Numbered from the stretch's first letter, positions 15,535 through 23,052 are shown. The stretch is DNA of 64,000 bases from Gemella haemolysans (GCF_012273215.1 NZ_CP050965.1:1899001-1963000), one strand, 5' to 3'. Numbers and translations are program-made. Notes: generated by a model not told the origin, from the sequence alone.

Positions 15535-17979
15535 TTATTGTTGTTCATTTACTACTTGCTTAATGGCTCTACCAACATGTCCCTCTAACGGTTGAATATT
15601 TCTACCATAAATATTTAATTCATCTGTATTTTCTTTTGTGAACCTATGATTTTTTAATTCATATGAGTAATTACTGGTTGTTAGATTATCGTTTAAATGT
15701 TTAGTGAATGCATTACCTATCCTTTTTCTTGTATTATATCCATTCTCATAACAAAAATTCTCATAATCATCAGTTAAGTAGCGAACAGGAAAACAACTCA
15801 CATGATGATAACCTTTATCTTTATAATAAAGCATAAAACTGAATACACTATCATTTTCTTGTTTGTAATTAAGTAATTGCTTTTTAACCGCTTCAGGTAT
15901 TATAAATTTATCAAAATCAAGATGTAAAGCTGTATATAAGATATATTCCAGTATTATTTTATTGTTTAGCTTCTCATCTTTGATACTTTCATCTTTTACA
16001 CCTTCAAAATTTGCTTTAAATGGAATTATTAATAACCTGTTTAGTACTGCGTCAGATTTATCTTTAATGGGTGGTATCTCATTTGAATTAAACATTAATA
16101 ACGTTTTAAAATCATAGTTTCTTACATCTTTGTTTTTACGTTCATAGTTAACACTTTCACCACTTGAAATACTTTTTAATTTATCCATTTCATCTAGTGG
16201 CTTTGTACCTACCTCATCACCATAATTACATATTTTGCCCTCAAGGGAAGTCAAACCAAAACGGCTTTGTAATTCATGTGGTGTTGATACTGAAATATTA
16301 ATATCACCTATTAAATTAATCATCATTTGCCTAAAGGTACTTTTTCCGTTTGTTCCATTACCTAACATTATAGCTATTTTTCTTCTAGTCTTATTTGGGT
16401 TTATCGCTTCATTGATTAATTGCCATAGCAACGTAACAATTTCATCATCATTACACGCTATCGACTTCAACCATTCATCAAAATTAAAATAGGTGTTTTT
16501 AATAAGTTCATAGTTTGTTAAAGCTTTAGTATTATAATTAGTATCTACTTTAGCTGTAATAAAGTGTTTAGGGTCGAACGGCTCTAATGTTTTAGTTTTA
16601 GTATTAAATAAGCCGTTACCAACTGCAATTAGATAATCTAACCTCTGTGGCTTCCTAAATCTTGTATTTGCTCGTAAGTCTTCTGTAACGTCCTTTAATT
16701 TAGTTAACTTATACCTTATTTCTATTTTCTTAATACAAGTCTTTATATAATCATCATTTGATGTATATATACCTTTTGAAAAATCATAGAAAAATAACAA
16801 TGCTGTATCTTCATTCGCTCCACTTTTTATAATAGGTATATGAGTAAGTAAGAATTTAGCTATTACATAAAATGGTACTTGTGGAACAGTAACCTTACCA
16901 GTCTTTTCGTTTACGGTTGTGTTTTCTATTCTCCATTGTTCGCCTGCGGTGTATAACCTCCAGTGAAGCTCTCCAGTGTTTAAAATAGGTTTATTTAGCT
17001 TATATCGTACTAAATATGAAAAGTTTTTGTCTTTCTTATTTCCCACGATTTCAAACCTTTGTAACATTGAATAACTTTTCTCATTATCAAAATAATTAGG
17101 GTTATTTTCCCAACTCTTGATAGCGTGGTTTATTTTGTCTTGGTTCTCTTGGCGGTATTTTTCGGGGTTTTTTCCTATGTTTGCTAATAAGTCAGAACAC
17201 TCACAAGCAACATCATAGCTTATTATGTTGTAACAAAAATCATAGGTTATTGATAACAATATCCCTAATGCTTTGTTATAGTTGTTTTCATCAGAGTTGA
17301 TATTTTCATAATCTAACTCTAAATACCTTTTAAACATTTCTGTATATTCTTCATCAGTTAATAAGGTGTTAGTATCAGAAGCGGTATAATTAGTAATAAC
17401 TTTCTTTTCTTCTTTAACCGCTTCTTGTACTGGATAAGGTAAGCCGTCTAGGTGTTTAATGAATATAAACTCATTATCACGTACAGCAATAGGTAAGCCT
17501 TGTAATTGTGACCATGTACAGCTACTTTTATCATACTTGATGTTCAGAAGCTGTATAACGTTCTGTATAGTCGGTTTATATTCATCTTTGACAATATCCC
17601 TACTAGGTTCTAATACAAGCCTTAAACGTGGGTTATTTGGCTTATGTGAGATAGTTGAGTATAAAAGGTATTTATAACTAGCTAACTTCTCTTGTATGAT
17701 AGTTTGTACCTCTTGAGAACTTAAACCTGTATCTTCAATATCAATTACAATTAAATTTCTTGTTTTTAGGTTGCTATCATTCCTTGTATAGCTACCATCT
17801 TCATTAGGTGGAATATCTCCACTGATGAAATAAAGCATACTTTTATCTTTATATAGCTTGATGTCTTCATCATTGCTTATTGTTTGGGCGTTAGTGCTTG
17901 CTAAGGTTTCTAAGGCTGTTTTATCAGTATTAATAAGGTTTAATACATTGCTTTTAAGTCCTATTTGTCTATAAATCAA
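15535..17979 (-). CDS. Fused primase/polymerase and SF3 helicase (Pri-Rep type replication initiator)
   Basis: 814 residues. The N-terminal third resembles archaeo-eukaryotic/prim-pol primases (acidic motif LIVIDIEDTG near residue 80; SHKPNNPRLRLVLEP near 110). The C-terminal half is a D5/P4-type SF3 helicase with Walker A GNGTNGKST (about 539-547) and an acidic Walker B in CNYGDEVGTKPLDEMD. It should recognise the downstream origin, melt it and prime replication of the element. Its stop is a few bases from the outer iterons. The short gene at 17995 precedes it by 15 nt. Confidence 0.88.
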   Translation of the reverse strand: MIYRQIGLKSNVLNLINTDKTALETLASTNAQTISNDEDIKLYKDKSMLYFISGDIPPNEDGSYTRNDSNLKTRNLIVIDIEDTGLSSQEVQTIIQEKLASYKYLLYSTISHKPNNPRLRLVLEPSRDIVKDEYKPTIQNVIQLLNIKYDKSSCTWSQLQGLPIAVRDNEFIFIKHLDGLPYPVQEAVKEEKKVITNYTASDTNTLLTDEEYTEMFKRYLELDYENINSDENNYNKALGILLSITYDFCYNIISYDVACECSDLLANIGKNPEKYRQENQDKINHAIKSWENNPNYFDNEKSYSMLQRFEIVGNKKDKNFSYLVRYKLNKPILNTGELHWRLYTAGEQWRIENTTVNEKTGKVTVPQVPFYVIAKFLLTHIPIIKSGANEDTALLFFYDFSKGIYTSNDDYIKTCIKKIEIRYKLTKLKDVTEDLRANTRFRKPQRLDYLIAVGNGLFNTKTKTLEPFDPKHFITAKVDTNYNTKALTNYELIKNTYFNFDEWLKSIACNDDEIVTLLWQLINEAINPNKTRRKIAIMLGNGTNGKSTFRQMMINLIGDINISVSTPHELQSRFGLTSLEGKICNYGDEVGTKPLDEMDKLKSISSGESVNYERKNKDVRNYDFKTLLMFNSNEIPPIKDKSDAVLNRLLIIPFKANFEGVKDESIKDEKLNNKIILEYILYTALHLDFDKFIIPEAVKKQLLNYKQENDSVFSFMLYYKDKGYHHVSCFPVRYLTDDYENFCYENGYNTRKRIGNAFTKHLNDNLTTSNYSYELKNHRFTKENTDELNIYGRNIQPLEGHVGRAIKQVVNEQQ

Positions 17980-17994
17980 TTTACATCACCTCTT

Positions 17995-18471
17995 TTACAT
18001 TTCAATACGTAAAGTATTTTCATCTTTACTGTATGTATCTTTTAGTTTTTCTAGTACTTTAACCGTCATTTCTAAAGTACTTTTAATTTGCATTTTTAAA
18101 ATTTGTAAGTCAGTAGGTTTTCCAGTAATTTTCCCAACGTCCAACATTTCGATATATCCTGTTAAGCCTTTTACTTCTCTATCAATGATTTTATTTCTAA
18201 AGGTTTCACTATCTTTAATTTTTTGATACTCTGTAACCATATCTTTAAAGCTTGGTGCTATTGTGAAATATGTTCCAACAAACGTTAGCAATAATTCATT
18301 ATCTCGCTGTAAGGTTTCTAAGCTATCTGTATTGTTATTACCTTGATGTGGGTTTAAAGATACAGAACTATTACTCTTATCAACTATCTTACTTGCTATC
18401 TTCTCTAATAACTCTAAACCGTTATAAACCATTTCTTCTATTGTCCCGTCTTTTATTACCTTTATTTCCAT
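17995..18471 (-). CDS. Hypothetical element protein, 158 aa
   Basis: Helical, acidic protein starting MEIKVIKDGTIEEMVYNGLE; a long helix follows (QILKMQIKSTLEMTVKVLEK). I chose ATG 18471, 11 nt after GGAG; the ATG at 18486 overlaps that site. The initiation region GGAGATAATAAGAATGGA is identical to that of the next gene upstream. Possibly a primase accessory protein, by position only. Confidence 0.6.
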   Translation of the reverse strand: MEIKVIKDGTIEEMVYNGLELLEKIASKIVDKSNSSVSLNPHQGNNNTDSLETLQRDNELLLTFVGTYFTIAPSFKDMVTEYQKIKDSETFRNKIIDREVKGLTGYIEMLDVGKITGKPTDLQILKMQIKSTLEMTVKVLEKLKDTYSKDENTLRIEM

Positions 18472-18487
18472 TCTTATTATCTCCATT

Positions 18488-18787
18488 CTATTTTATTTTT
18501 TGTAGTGCTTCTTTCACTTCTTCTAGAGCGTCATATATTAAATAACCTAACTCGTTTGATGAATGAATAGCAAAGTCTTCTGTTAATAAGTGCAAATTTT
18601 TACCGTTTCGCACCTTATCCCAATATTTCAACAATTCTTCTTCCGTTATTTTTAAGGTTTTAAACTCATCTGTTGAGAGTGTTTGGATTGTTGTGCAATG
18701 CGTAGCTAATATTTGCAGTGAAACGTGTAAGCTTGCTAACCTTTGTCCTATTTCCTCTATACTTTTTATGATTTCTGATTTATCCAT
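18488..18787 (-). CDS. Hypothetical element protein, 99 aa
   Basis: Starts MDKSEIIKSIEEIGQRLASL; helical, no recognised domain. The start at 18787 follows the same GGAGATAATAAGA leader used by the gene at 18471, suggesting duplication of the initiation region. Sits in the replication operon between the AlpA-like gene and the primase. Confidence 0.6.
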   Translation of the reverse strand: MDKSEIIKSIEEIGQRLASLHVSLQILATHCTTIQTLSTDEFKTLKITEEELLKYWDKVRNGKNLHLLTEDFAIHSSNELGYLIYDALEEVKEALQKIK

Positions 18788-18838
18788 TCTTATTATCTCC
18801 ATTCTGTTTTTATTTTAAGAAGCGGTACTATAACTGCC

Positions 18839-18866
18839 TTTATTAATTTATAAAACTACTGGTACT
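18839..18866 (+). repeat. 28-bp element repeat downstream of the AlpA-like gene
   Basis: Identical over 28 bp to 21877-21904, which lies just upstream of the integrase gene, and close to an inverted copy at 11168-11194. It is flanked by a Chi-like site (18819). Confidence 0.75.
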
Positions 18867-18875
18867 GTATTTTTA

Positions 18876-19145
18876 TTATCTTGTTTTCAAAGTGTTTAGT
18901 ATTTCGTTAACATCTTCAATATCAAATAGATGTTTATTACCTAATACTGCATATCGTAAACCGTGTTGCTTTAATATCTCCATGCTTGCTTTTCCTATTC
19001 CTAAGAATTTTTGTAATTCAACTCTTGTTAAATACCTTTTGTATGGCTCTATCTGTTCAATACGGTTTTTAATAACTTCATCAATTAAAATGTTTAATTG
19101 TTCTTTTATCTTTTGGCTTTGGGCTTCTGACAAAACTACTTCCAT
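18876..19145 (-). CDS. AlpA/excisionase-like DNA-binding protein
   Basis: 89 residues, starting MEVVLSEAQSQKIKEQLNIL. The C-terminal half (RYLTRVELQKFLGIGKASME ... NKHLFDIEDVNEIL) is a winged helix-turn-helix of the MerR/excisionase type. I chose ATG 19145, 8 nt after AAAGGGGCG; a GTG at 19154 is in frame. In phage satellites such proteins help excision or switch on the replication operon. A 28-bp repeat shared with the integrase upstream region lies 10 bp after its stop. Confidence 0.7.
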   Translation of the reverse strand: MEVVLSEAQSQKIKEQLNILIDEVIKNRIEQIEPYKRYLTRVELQKFLGIGKASMEILKQHGLRYAVLGNKHLFDIEDVNEILNTLKTR

Positions 19146-19160
19146 AACGTCCACGCCCCT

Positions 19161-19271
19161 TTAATAAATGCTATCCATTAGTCTGGCCACAAAATATATA
19201 AATGCTGTTATGATTGGTATAAATACCACTGCACAACAAAAACTATTAATGTATAATTCTTTGTTTTCCAT
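19161..19271 (-). CDS. Small single-span membrane protein, 36 aa
   Basis: MENKELYINSFCCAVVFIPI followed by ITAFIYFVARLMDSIY: one membrane helix and a short polar N-terminus. AGAGGT lies 8 nt upstream, overlapping the stop of the gene before it, so it is probably translated. Function unknown; might be a superinfection-exclusion or lysis-timing peptide (speculation). Confidence 0.55.
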   Translation of the reverse strand: MENKELYINSFCCAVVFIPIITAFIYFVARLMDSIY

Positions 19272-19275
19272 TGTC

Positions 19276-19635
19276 TTAACCTCTCTTAAGTTTTTCATCT
19301 AGTATAGTTAAAGCTAGCTTTGTAGTTGCTCGTTTACGTTTTGGGTTCTTGTGTTGTTTTGCTATCTCCAGTAAGTGGTCGACTGTTTTTCTAATGATAT
19401 GATTTTCTTTATCTATTAAGTCGTTATTTTCATCAATTGAATTATTAATATTATAATTTAAGATAATATCATCAAGTTTAGCTATATTTTCATGTGATGG
19501 GGTCTTTTCTCCTTTTTCCCAACGTGCTATAGTGCTTTGATTTACGTTCATCAAGTCAGCTAACTCATATTGACTTAAATTGTACTTTTCTCTAAAACTC
19601 TTAATGTAATTACTTTTAAAATTCATTTCTAGCAT
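19276..19635 (-). CDS. XRE-family helix-turn-helix protein
   Basis: 119 residues with an N-terminal Cro/CI-type domain (about 10-60: FREKYNLSQYELADLMNVNQ, STIARWEKGEKTPSHENIAK) and a basic C-terminus (KNPKRKRATTKLALTILDEK). The start at 19635 follows AGAGGT by 8 nt. Operon member between the 146-aa gene and the membrane peptide; probably an early regulator of the element. Confidence 0.8.
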   Translation of the reverse strand: MLEMNFKSNYIKSFREKYNLSQYELADLMNVNQSTIARWEKGEKTPSHENIAKLDDIILNYNINNSIDENNDLIDKENHIIRKTVDHLLEIAKQHKNPKRKRATTKLALTILDEKLKRG

Positions 19636-19639
19636 TCTT

Positions 19640-20080
19640 TTATACCTCTTTTTCCTTTAATTTATAATATTCAACTGCATGTTGATTATTTTCGTACTTA
19701 TATTCACGTTGCCTTAATTCAATAGCTTTTAGCTTATCCCTTGTACTGGTAGCATTATTAAATATTAGCTTATCTAACTCATCAATGATTTTTAGATGTA
19801 AAAATATAGCGTTACGCTCCATTTCATAAGTAAGCTGTTTAGTATTTATCTTGTTTAAAAACTTCTTATCTATGATTTCAATATTAATAATATCTTGACC
19901 AACTCTTTCGTAATTGATTTTATTAGAGCGTTTAAACTTCAACATCTTTCTATTAATGCTGTACCAGTCTTCAAAGTCAATGTTTAATACCTCCAGTATT
20001 TCTCGTATAGAAGCGGTGGGGTTATCCTTTAACACGCTGTATATTTTTTCTAAAGTTAAATGGTTTTTCTTGTTTTCCAT
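19640..20080 (-). CDS. Hypothetical protein with possible winged-helix start, 146 aa
   Basis: The N-terminal 60 residues (LTLEKIYSVLKDNPTASIRE, then ILEVLNIDFEDW) look like a winged helix, followed by long helices. GAAAGGAC precedes the ATG. A promoter (TTAACA, 17 bp, TATAAC on the minus strand) lies just upstream, so this gene may head its own transcript. Family not recognised. Confidence 0.6.
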   Translation of the reverse strand: MENKKNHLTLEKIYSVLKDNPTASIREILEVLNIDFEDWYSINRKMLKFKRSNKINYERVGQDIINIEIIDKKFLNKINTKQLTYEMERNAIFLHLKIIDELDKLIFNNATSTRDKLKAIELRQREYKYENNQHAVEYYKLKEKEV

Positions 20081-20113
20081 GTTATAAAGTCCTTTCTTAT
20101 GTTATAATGAAAG

Positions 20114-20190
20114 AAAGTATTTTTGTTAAATACTTGTCTTTAAACCTTTTAAGTAGTAGTTGGTAGCTAGGAACTTGAAAGGTTTTTTTG
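20114..20190 (+). ncRNA. Candidate small RNA in the immunity region
   Basis: An extended -10 (TGTTATAAT, -10 at 20103-20108) is followed by a hairpin (AAGTATTT...AAATACTT) and by a terminator-like stem (AAACCTTTT...GAAAGGTTTTTTTG) ending near 20190. The T run is on the plus strand only. The RNA would be antisense to the leader of the 20080 gene and run into the 3' end of the Cro-like gene. No good -35. Confidence 0.35.
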
Positions 20191-20195
20191 TTTTT

Positions 20196-20435
20196 CTAAA
20201 GTTCACTTTTCTGAACATAAACATTAAAAAAATATTCTTGTACTTTTTCTAGTGGGATTTCTAGTAATTCACAAGCCTTTAACATCTCGCTATCAGAAAA
20301 ATTACTTTTATTGTTTAATCTTTCCGACAATGCGGTTCTACTTATCCCTAATTCTCTTGAGAAGATAGTTAAAGTGCTATACTTTTCTTTAATCTTCCCT
20401 CTTAATTTAGCATAATTAAAAATGGTTTTTGTCAT
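20196..20435 (-). CDS. Cro-like repressor (DUF739-type HTH)
   Basis: 79 residues: MTKTIFNYAKLRGKIKEKYS then helix-turn-helix LTIFSRELGISRTALSERLN. Faces the LexA-type repressor gene across shared operators, as in lambda-like switches. GAAAGGA precedes the ATG. The last codons contain a perfect copy of the operator sequence (20201-20216), so the regulator may bind inside this gene as well. Confidence 0.8.
   Translation of the reverse strand: MTKTIFNYAKLRGKIKEKYSTLTIFSRELGISRTALSERLNNKSNFSDSEMLKACELLEIPLEKVQEYFFNVYVQKSEL
20201..20216. promoter_or_regulatory. Operator-like palindrome inside the 3' end of the Cro-like gene
   Basis: GTTCACTTTTCTGAAC, identical to the operator at 20464-20479. It sits about 20 bp before the end of the coding region and just after the candidate small RNA terminator. 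Confidence 0.65.
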
Positions 20436-20463
20436 TATTTTATTTCCTTTCGCTTTATTTTAG

Positions 20464-20479
20464 GTTCACTTTTCTGAAC
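20464..20479. promoter_or_regulatory. Operator 1, just after the leftward promoter
   Basis: GTTCACTTTTCTGAAC, inverted repeat GTTCA/TGAAC, located immediately downstream of the predicted leftward start (about 20485) and before the Cro-like gene. Confidence 0.7.
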
Positions 20480-20491
20480 TCCACAAGATTT

Positions 20492-20520
20492 AGTTTAACA
20501 TTGTTCTTTTTTGTTGTCAA
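20492..20520 (-). promoter_or_regulatory. Leftward early promoter of the element
   Basis: Minus strand TTGACA (20520-20515), 17-bp spacer, TAAACT (20497-20492). It drives the Cro-like gene and probably the replication operon. Flanked by operators 1 and 2. Confidence 0.75.
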
Positions 20521-20527
20521 TACTTTA

Positions 20528-20543
20528 GTTCAGAAAAATAAAC
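20528..20543. promoter_or_regulatory. Operator 2, between the divergent promoters
   Basis: GTTCAGAAAAATAAAC, one arm exact and one degenerate relative to operator 1. It lies just upstream of the leftward -35. Confidence 0.55.
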
Positions 20544-20569
20544 AAAATGTATTTTATTTCTTTCAAATT

Positions 20570-20599
20570 GTTGTTTTTTCTGAACATTAATGATATTAT
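20570..20599 (+). promoter_or_regulatory. Repressor-gene promoter overlapping operator 3
   Basis: TTGTTT (20571-20576), 17-bp spacer, TATTAT (20594-20599). Operator 3, GTTGTTTTTTCTGAAC (20570-20585), covers the -35, allowing autoregulation of the repressor. Confidence 0.6.
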
Positions 20600-20633
20600 A
20601 TTATTAAGATTAAAACATTTAGAGGTAAATAAA

Positions 20634-21278
20634 ATGGAAACTTTTGCGGTTAGATTAAAAAAATTATTAAAAGAAAAAAAGATTTCTCAATCTGAATTAT
20701 CAAAAAGAACACATATCGGAAAATCTTCTATAAGTACATATTTAAAAGGTGGTTATATTCCTAAACAGGATAAAATATACTTAATAGCAAAAGTTCTCGA
20801 TGTATCGGAAAGCTATTTAATGGGGTGGACTGATGAAAAAGAACGAAAACAAACGCCCCCACCGTCTTTTAATTTATCAGATATTAAACCAATAGTAAAA
20901 ACTGTAAAAATTCCCTTAATAGGTGTGATATGTGCAGGTAATGGAATATATGCTGATGAAAACCTTGAAAGAATGTTAGTAGTCGATAGCAACACTATAA
21001 CTGCAGATTATGCTTTAACCGTTAAGGGTGACAGTATGATTGATGAAAATATCCTTAATGGTGATATTGCTTTCTTTGAAAAAACTTTTAACTTTGAAAG
21101 TGGGAAAATATATGCTTGTATAGTTAACGGAGAAAACACTGGAGCAATTAAAAAAGTACATCAACAAGGTAATAAAATCATTCTAGAAAGTGCAAATAAA
21201 GACTATACACCGCAAATATATGATATAGATGATGTTCATATAGTCGGAAAGTATAAAGGCTTATTACGTACAGAATAA
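20634..21278 (+). CDS. LexA/CI-type autocleavable repressor
   Basis: 214 residues. The N-terminal HTH (METFAVRLKKLLKEKKISQS, ELSKRTHIGKSSISTYLKGG) is joined to an S24 peptidase domain: Ala-Gly cleavage site in VICAGNGIYADE, catalytic Ser in VKGDSMIDE, catalytic Lys in NTGAIKKV. RecA-stimulated self-cleavage would induce the element under DNA damage (family knowledge). The start at 20634 follows AGAGGT; the longer frame from 20547 overlaps the promoter. Divergent from the Cro-like gene. Confidence 0.88.
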   Translation: METFAVRLKKLLKEKKISQSELSKRTHIGKSSISTYLKGGYIPKQDKIYLIAKVLDVSESYLMGWTDEKERKQTPPPSFNLSDIKPIVKTVKIPLIGVICAGNGIYADENLERMLVVDSNTITADYALTVKGDSMIDENILNGDIAFFEKTFNFESGKIYACIVNGENTGAIKKVHQQGNKIILESANKDYTPQIYDIDDVHIVGKYKGLLRTE

Positions 21279-21290
21279 ACAACACTATAA

Positions 21291-21313
21291 GTAACTATCA
21301 ACTAATAGTTAAC
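21291..21313. promoter_or_regulatory. Palindrome GTAACTAT...ATAGTTAAC, copy 1
   Basis: Eight-base arms separated by CAACTA. A second copy (21358-21378) shares TATCAACTAATAGTTA. The two flank the repressor terminator and may bind an element regulator. Confidence 0.5.
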
Positions 21314-21318
21314 AGTTC

Positions 21319-21350
21319 AAAATGGAAAATTACACTATTTTTTCCACTTT
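21319..21350 (+). terminator. Terminator of the repressor gene
   Basis: AATGGAAAA and TTTTTTCCACTT form the stem, with loop TTACACTA. Confidence 0.6.
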
Positions 21351-21357
21351 GCTTACT

Positions 21358-21378
21358 GGTTATCAACTAATAGTTACC
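21358..21378. promoter_or_regulatory. Palindrome GGTTATCAACTAATAGTTACC, copy 2
   Basis: Shares its central TATCAACTAATAGTTA with the copy at 21291-21313 and lies 10 bp before a Chi-like site. Confidence 0.5.
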
Positions 21379-21555
21379 TACCACTCAAGAAGCGGTATAC
21401 TGCATTGTTTTATAGGGATATTTAACAACTTAATAAAATATAAAAACTTGATAGTAAATATTTGATAATTATTTAAAATAATACTAAGATGTACATAAGA
21501 GATAAGCATATAGGTAGCCTACTTTTAACATGAAAAGGGGTTCTATGTGTGCAAT

Positions 21556-21590
21556 ACACCGTGTATATTTTAGATATATGCGGTGTTTTT
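21556..21590. terminator. Hairpin terminator between repressor and integrase
   Basis: ACACCGTGTATAT and ATATATGCGGTGT form the stem followed by TTTTTGTTTT. With the next hairpin it separates the switch region from the integrase gene. Confidence 0.7.
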
Positions 21591-21606
21591 GTTTTATTAG
21601 GGATAG

Positions 21607-21642
21607 AAAAAAGCACCAGTATATATTACCAGTGCTTTTAAG
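21607..21642. terminator. Second hairpin terminator before integrase
   Basis: AAAAAAGCAC and GTGCTTTTA pair around CAGTATATATTACCA; it has A and T tracts on both sides. Between here and 21877 I see only AT-rich DNA and two Chi-like sites. Confidence 0.65.
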
Positions 21643-21876
21643 ATTTAATAAAAATGAAAATTATATAAAATGATTTATTACATAGTTTCTATATTAAAGA
21701 ATATAATAGTATTATACCATACAAATACTGTTATATCAAGGTTTCCGCTTCTTACTTAAAATTAAAAGCCATTTAAACCGCTTCTAAGCGTTCTAATTAT
21801 TAAAAGGTGTAATTACATTACCTAACCTTTAAAAGTCTTACCACGTCCATTATATGAGGTGATTTTTACCTAATCA

Positions 21877-21904
21877 TTTATTAATTTATAAAACTACTGG
21901 TACT
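21877..21904 (+). repeat. 28-bp element repeat upstream of integrase
   Basis: Identical to 18839-18866; ends 5 nt before the AAAGGA ribosome-binding site of the integrase gene. Could be where an excisionase/AlpA-type protein or the integrase binds. Confidence 0.75.
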
Positions 21905-21923
21905 AGTGAAAGGATTGATAAAA

Positions 21924-23021
21924 ATGATTAAAGAATATATAGACAAAGACAATAAGAAGTATTATGAGGTGAAAAATCATTATATTGGTAAAGATGTTTT
22001 TACCGGGAAAGAAAAAAGGATATCAAAGAAAGGTTTCAGAACAAAAAGAGAAGCGGAAAACTACTGCATTAAGTTAAAAAGTGAGTTTTTAGAGGTTGGC
22101 TTTAAGTCTAATCAAGATTACACATTTCAAGATGTATATGACTTATTTGATGAGCAATATAAACGTAAAGTAAAAGATACTACTTACTATAGAAATACAT
22201 TACATTTTAACAAACATATATTACCATTTTTCGCTTGTATGAAAGTAAAAGATATTAAGTTAGTAGTTTGTCAAAAGTTCATTAATGGTTTATCAGAAAG
22301 TTTTAAAAAAGCAACAGTTAAACATTATAGTATATTAGCTAGTATGATACTAGATTATGCTGTTAAACTAGAAATAATAGCTACTAATTACATGAAATAT
22401 ACTGAAATACCACGTATGAAAGAGGAAACAAAGCAAGACAACTATTATACAAAAAGTGAATTACTTGAATTTTTAGAGGTGGTAAAAAATAACTATTCTT
22501 TAGAGTTATACTGCACTTTTAGAGTTTTAGCTTTTACTGGTATTAGATGTGGCGAGTTATGTGCTTTAACGTGGAAAGACTTCGACTTAAAAAACAAAAC
22601 TCTATCAGTAAATAAAAATCTAACTTATGTAAAAGGTGGTTATACTGTATCTGAAACTAAAACAAAATCAAGTAATAGAATTATCTACCTTGATAATGAA
22701 ACAGTAGAGGTACTTAAACAATTTAGAAAACAAAGGTCTTTTGTTCCTTTAGATACTTCTGTTTTTAATAAAAAGCCTGAATTACTTAAATACTATTTAA
22801 ACGGTATTTGTGCTAAGAAACCTAATCTAAAAAGAATTACATTACATGGTTTCCGCCATACTCACGCTACTTTATTATATGAAAGTGGTATTGATGTTAA
22901 AGATATTTCAAATAGGTTAGGTCACTCAAATATTAAAACAACATTAGATATATATACACATCTTACAGAAGATAAAAAGAAAGATGTTACAGATAAATTC
23001 AGTAAATTTATGAGTATGTAA
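21924..23021 (+). CDS. Tyrosine-recombinase integrase
   Basis: 365 residues. An AP2-like arm-binding N-terminus (YYEVKNHYIGKDVFTGKEKR) and SAM-like core-binding domain lead to the catalytic domain: Arg in FTGIRCGELCALTW, HxxR in LHGFRHTHATLLYE, and the H/Tyr segment RLGHSNIKTTLDIYTHLTED. ATG 21924 lies 9 nt after AAAGGA; a GTG at 21906 is in frame. The putative attR follows 7 nt after the stop, the usual place for this family. It should integrate and excise the element. Confidence 0.92.
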   Translation: MIKEYIDKDNKKYYEVKNHYIGKDVFTGKEKRISKKGFRTKREAENYCIKLKSEFLEVGFKSNQDYTFQDVYDLFDEQYKRKVKDTTYYRNTLHFNKHILPFFACMKVKDIKLVVCQKFINGLSESFKKATVKHYSILASMILDYAVKLEIIATNYMKYTEIPRMKEETKQDNYYTKSELLEFLEVVKNNYSLELYCTFRVLAFTGIRCGELCALTWKDFDLKNKTLSVNKNLTYVKGGYTVSETKTKSSNRIIYLDNETVEVLKQFRKQRSFVPLDTSVFNKKPELLKYYLNGICAKKPNLKRITLHGFRHTHATLLYESGIDVKDISNRLGHSNIKTTLDIYTHLTEDKKKDVTDKFSKFMSM

Positions 23022-23027
23022 GGATAA

Positions 23028-23044
23028 CGGAAAGCCAACGGAAA
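23028..23044 (+). repeat. Putative right attachment site
   Basis: CGGAAAGCCAACGGAAA, matching 11136-11152 at 16 of 17 positions in the same orientation, right after the integrase gene. Confidence 0.55.
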
Positions 23045-23052
23045 GTAAAATA

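Larger units (their letters stand above)
11435..22056. other. Fifteen Chi-like GAAGCGG sites spread over the element
   Basis: Plus strand: 11435, 11608, 13568, 17378, 18819, 20010, 21389, 22050. Minus strand (CCGCTTC): 12107, 13705, 14466, 15888, 17418, 21745, 21778. Most read AGAAGCGGTA or AGAAGCGGT. GAAGCGG is the published Chi of Staphylococcus aureus, recognised by AddAB. In the other 52 kb I noticed about ten, nearly all inside genes as Glu-Ala codons. Confidence 0.8.
11136..23044. mobile_element. Integrated satellite-like genomic island (PICI-type organisation), about 11.9 kb
   Basis: Bounded by near-identical direct repeats at 11136-11152 and 23028-23044, the right one 7 nt after the integrase stop. 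Order from the right: integrase, LexA-type repressor, divergent Cro-like gene, small DNA-binding genes, AlpA/excisionase-like gene, primase-helicase, origin, small genes, RinA/ArpU-like gene. This matches Gram-positive phage-inducible chromosomal islands. No capsid, terminase or tail gene was found, so it would need a helper phage. The left 2.7 kb (11.15-13.84 kb) contains no gene but unusual repeats. Defective prophage is the alternative. Confidence 0.75.
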
